Origin: Spisula solida
Lineage: Eukaryota > Mollusca > Bivalvia > Venerida > Mactridae
Reading direction: 5' to 3'
Assembly: GCA_947247005.1 (NCBI GenBank)
Contig: OX365944.1
Location: 19,753,501-19,817,500 of the forward strand
Length of the DNA: 64,000 nucleotides
Shown here: one piece after another, positions 59,700 through 64,000 of the stretch
How positions within the stretch are numbered: the stretch's first letter is position 1
Layout of the letters: each line of letters begins with the position of its first letter
The notes under the pieces: model-generated
Databases searched by the model: none
The model's input: only the letters and a program-made list of their open reading frames with translations
What the model was told of the DNA's origin: nothing
Position numbers and translations under genes: made by a program

Positions 59700-62200
59700 A
59701 ATGCGTCAATTTAAGCTGCCATATTATAACTACAGCACAAGCATACTATACGTATTTTGCAAGGCGATTGGGCAAGTAAAAAATAATAAATTATATCTAC
59801 TGCAACGATTGGAAAAGTTCTTATAACAAAAGTTTATAGAATATAATAATACTCTTTTACACACTTATTTATACATTTCGTGTCATAAATCTTGAAAATT
59901 ACGAAATATGACGAATGTGATGTGGAATTATTCATACGCGTTAGACGATGAAGTAATGTCAATTGGCTGGATCCTGGATACAGGTACGCGTCACAGAAAG
60001 CAGCAACTACACTTTGAACGTTTATTAAAATATTAATGGACAGTAGAAAGATTTAAAAGGATACGAACATTTCCCTGTGGTCACAAAGAGACGATATCTT
60101 TGTCATGTTTGTATAATTCACTATAGGTTTGCATCGTCTCTCTCGAATGTCTCATAAATTAATACGCTCTCTAAAGTGATTTTTCATTTTATCTAAAAAT
60201 AATCAAATTGCTTGTAAATGAACAAAGCAGTTGGGACGTTGAGCGCAATGATAGATCATAACACGTTCTGAATGCGCTGGTGTTACAATGTTGTTGCAAG
60301 CAATGCTGTATAGTGTACATACAATGATAATGTAATGTTGTAAGTGCGGGGACGTTTGATAAATAATGTATTATTGAGCATAATTGATGGTTGTAATATC
60401 TTGTTAGTGGATAATGGATGTGCATGAATTTGTTATATCAAGTAAAAGCATCTAAAATTACTGTACATTTTAGATTGTGGTGAAAGTGCAACGCATATGT
60501 CACACGTAATTAAACTTAGACTTTTGAACATTTGGAACACTTGAACATTTGTACATTTGCTTTTAACTAAAATATTATATTTACTCACACAGGAAAGGAA
60601 GCACTCACCTGAACCAGCCGAGCACAGCCAACATAAAAACATACGAGGCACAACGCCCAGCTAAACAAGTTATGATCCTCCTATGCCCAAGCTGTCGAAA
60701 TTCTAAATGAACCAGTTTCAGCAATCAAAAAGCTGAATGACCTAGTTCCGATTATAAAATGTTTAAATTAGTTAGCAACATGTCGGAATATAATGCACAT
60801 TCACATTTTATACATGTACACAAAATACTAGTAAAACCGAATAGTAACTTGAAAATGAGTATGCCGTTTTCAAGGCAAATATTTTGTCTTTCCTGCTGTG
60901 ACGATTTGTATTTAACATGAGGGCAGCCACACCATTCCATACATGGCAAATAAGTCACAATCTGGAGGAAGCACGACAGAAAGTTTGACCCACAGAGACC
61001 ACCATAGAGATCAAGCTGTGGGGAGATGCCGTCGACCTACAGAAGACGGTGCAGTTCATCACCACATCAAAACTGGAGATATAAATGTCATCGTAGTGGA
61101 CCACGACCTATTAAGTACACTTATAATATAAACAACGGGTCGGTGTCTTGCAATGAGTTTGGTAATACAAACGTCAACATCATATATACATAAATAGAAC
61201 ACTTGGAATTCAGCACGTTATACATATTCATTTGTACGTGGGTTATCACAAAAATAGCTTACGTATAAACGTAATATCATAAGAAATATCAAGAATTATA
61301 TGTCGAAATTAGAATTAACCAAAAGGGATAATTTAATTATTGACATACTTGTCTTCCAAAACCGGACAAATCATTTTCAGAACATCACGGTAGGTCGCGC
61401 CGCCCAAAGAACGTCAACTGTATCAATCTGGTTTATCTTACTTTTGTATCAGCTATACACTTTTTTGGGGCAATCATCGTAAATTAACTATAACTGTTTG
61501 AATACTTTGGGGGTGACTTCTACAAACTATATATCACTCTCAAAGGTAACGTAAGTAAATTACATTCACCATAATTTGACCACTTAAATTACAAGAATAA
61601 AGAATTAATCAAACTTCAAAAAGTTACAAATATTATGATTGTAATGAGAACATACTGGTATGTACTTGATTTGTACAAACACCACATTGTGGGAAATATA
61701 GCTATGTGAATAGTGTACAACAACTAGACTATACTATTATGTCCCACCAGTAATACAAATGTACTTGGTTTGTAAGTAAGTCAGTTTAACTTAAAATAAA
61801 GTTTTTATTTTTAAGCCTTTTTATTTGTCAAACTGTACGTAACTGATATACTTTTACCAAACATGTAATAAGCCAGTTGTAATTTATATACTTATAATAG
61901 GCCAAACGTAATTTTAAAGTAAGTGTTCATTGCCCTGATTGGAAATTATAACATCCGAAATACATTGGCAGTCACATTGACAAACTATTAAATGCCCCAT
62001 AGTCACAACATTGTACATCATTATGTGGACGACCGTCCATTGAACAACAAAGTCTCCTCTCAAAGTACCCCCTAGTTATAGAGAATCTAGTGTCAATATA
62101 ATGTTCGTATATCAACCACATCAACAACAGCTAGCTGTGTGTCTCGTGAAAGATGCGACTATGGAGAGTCAGCGCTGTACGTAGCAATACTGAAAAGGAA
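59700..62200. other. Non-coding or unrecognised stretch
   Basis: No known domain or repeat recognised. Two weak hints only: a strong donor-like gtgagt after gctggttcag on the minus strand near 60612, and a short plus-strand open stretch near 61000-61085 (EIKLWGDAVDLQKTVQFI). Confidence 0.4.
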
Positions 62201-62203
62201 TGT

Positions 62204-63470
62204 TGAGTGTTGCTTTGTAGGTTGACCTTGTGTTTTGTAGTTGTCCTTGTGTTTGTAGGTTGTCCTTGTGCTTTTTGATTGTCCTTGTGATTTGTGGTTG
62301 TCCTTGTGCTTCGTGATTGTCCTTGTGCTTTGTAGGTTGTCCATGTGCTTTTTGATGGTCCTTGTGATTTGTGGTTGTTCTTGTGCTTCGTGGTTGTCCT
62401 TGTGATTTGTGGTTGTCCTTGTGCTTTGTGGTTGTCCTTGTGCTTTGTAGGTTTTCCATGTGCTTTGTAGGTTGTCATTGTGCTTTGTTGTCCTTGTGCT
62501 TTGTAGATGTCCTTGTGCTTTGTAGGTTTGCCTTGTGCTTTGTAGGTTGTCCTTATGTTTTGTATGTTGTCCTTGTGCTTTGTAAGTTGTCCTTGTGCTT
62601 TGTATGTTGTCCTTGCGCTTTGTATGTTGTACTTGTGCTTTGTATGTTGTCCTTGCGCTTTTTAGGTTGTCCTTGTGATTTGTTGTTGTCCTTGTGCTTT
62701 GTGGTTGTCCTTGAGCTTTGTGGTTGTCCTTGTACTTTGTGGTTGTCATTGAGTTTTGTGGTTGTCCTTGTGCTTTGTGGTTGTCCTTGTACTTTGTGGT
62801 TGTCCTTGGACTTTGTGGTTGTCATTGAGCTTTGTGGTTGTCATTGAGTTTTGTGGTTGTCCTTGTGCTTTGTGGTTGTCCTTGTACTTTGTGGTTGTCC
62901 TTGGACTTTGTGGTTGTCATTGAGCTTTGTGGTTGTCATTGAGCTTTGTTGTTGTCCTTGTACTTTGTGGTTGTCATTGAGCTTTGTGGTTGTCCTCGTA
63001 CTTTGTTGTTGTCCTTGTACTTTGTGGTTGTCATTGAGCTTTGTGGTTGTCCTTGTACTTTGTGGTTGTCCTTGTACTTTGTGGTTGTCCTTGTACTTTG
63101 TGGTTGTCCTTGTACTTTGTGGTTGTCATTGAGTTTTGTGGTTGTCCTTGTGCTTTGTGGTTGTCCTTGTACTTTGTGGTTGTCCTTGGACTTTGTGGTT
63201 GTCATTGAGCTTTGTGGTTGTCATTGAGCTTTGTTGTTGTCCTTGTACTTTGTGGTTGTCATTGAGCTTTGTGGTTGTCCTCGTACTTTGTTGTTGTCCT
63301 TGTACTTTGTGGTTGTCATTGAGCTTTGTGGTTGTCCTTGTACTTTGTGGTTGTCCTTGTACTTTGTGGTTGTCCTTGTACTTTGTGGTTGTCCTTGTAC
63401 TTTGTAGGTTGTCCTTGTGTTTTGTGGTCGACATTGTGCTTTGAGGTTGTCCTTGTGATTCGTTCGTGCG
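62204..63470 (+). repeat. 19-bp satellite with 285-bp higher-order unit
   Basis: About 66 units of gttgtccttgtactttgtg, with variants gtgctttg, attgagcttt and ggactttg. Because 19 is not a multiple of three, each strand gives long open frames of 19-residue periodicity in several frames. A 285-bp block (15 units) is repeated: 62845-63129 and 63130-63414 carry the same variant order. Confidence 0.95.
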
Positions 63471-64000
63471 TGCTGGCTCTAACTCCGGTTAAGTTTGACT
63501 GACTGAGGCGACAGGCTGTCGGAATGAAGTGTCGTGTGTTTTTGTAGCTGTTCATTTTTAATTGTTTGTTGATTGCCCTTTGTCCTTGTAACTTGTACTG
63601 GTTATATGTGATGTTGTTGTGCTCTGCAGTTTCTGCAGGGTGCTACCATCCCTATTCGGTTTGTTAATATGTTTTAATCGTGCCTTAGCTTATACCAAGG
63701 CACTACAAACAATTGTCTGATTATTCGCTACTCACACATATTAAGACAACATGACCTGGCAAGACAGGGTTTATGATAAGTAAGTTATAAACTTGCGCGT
63801 CTTGGACATTTATTTGGCATACAATAATCATATTGTAGAACGCCCTGTTATGAAAATGTAATACGCGTATACATTTTGTACTTTAATGATAACGCAATAC
63901 AAGTTTTATCATATTATGCGGTGTTTTAGTCTGTATACAGTACATGTACTAGTATCTAATTCACGTATTGTGGAGTTTGCGATCCATACTTGTCCCATGT
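63471..64000. other. Right flank, nothing recognised
   Basis: AT-rich single-copy-looking sequence without an open frame or repeat I can identify. Confidence 0.4.

Noticed and set aside
62159..62749. Open frames up to 196 codons on the minus strand (KDNHK-GQPQST type) and about 158 codons on the plus strand
   Set aside because: They are produced by a 19-bp satellite without stop codons in several registers; frames on both strands overlap and have no domain.

Overview
This is a eukaryotic window, AT-rich and intron-rich, most likely from a bivalve mollusc. The evidence is three animal genes with GT-AG introns, several tRNA-derived SINE families, many short terminal-inverted-repeat (MITE-like) elements, dispersed repeats with GTCC runs, and Ty3/Gypsy (Mag/Steamer-type) and DIRS-type retroelement remains. 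The phylum call rests on repeat style and protein similarity recalled from memory; the species cannot be told. Three host genes can be read exon by exon. Layout: (1) 1-18.3 kb, plus strand: the 3' three quarters of a c-Jun N-terminal kinase (JNK/MAPK8-10 type) gene. It has eight coding exons, from the end of the kinase N-lobe to the stop codon; the 5' exons lie off the left edge. Its introns carry a 23-nt tandem array, a 55-nt array of tRNA-like units and a 4.8-kb foldback structure. (2) 18.3-31.8 kb: intergenic, with minisatellites and MITEs. (3) 31.8-39.1 kb, minus strand: a complete alpha/beta-hydrolase gene of the isoprenylcysteine methylesterase-like (ICMEL) type, six coding exons and 549 residues, plus a likely 5' untranslated exon. 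(4) 39.1-46.8 kb, plus strand: a complete geranylgeranyl pyrophosphate synthase gene (GGPS1), ten coding exons and 293 residues. (5) 47.3-51.8 kb: a cluster of broken retroelements, all on the minus strand. One is DIRS/Ngaro-like with an SGNH-hydrolase-like segment. The others are two Ty3/Gypsy Mag-type copies, one inserted into the other. (6) 51.8-64 kb: no recognisable gene; MITEs, a homogenised 66-bp satellite and a 19-bp satellite with a 285-bp higher-order unit. How the genes relate: GGPS1 makes the C20 prenyl donor used to geranylgeranylate CaaX proteins, and ICMEL-type enzymes (characterised in plants) hydrolyse the methyl ester of prenylcysteine at the end of that pathway. The two genes lie head to head over a short intergenic region with ETS-like motifs, so they may be co-regulated. 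JNK, about 13.5 kb away, is a stress MAP kinase with no evident link. The least ordinary features are this gene pair, a tandemly duplicated 5' splice site in the ICMEL-like gene (four donors 45 bp apart), a large repeat-bearing insert in the same enzyme, and a 17-copy tRNA-like tandem array in a JNK intron.
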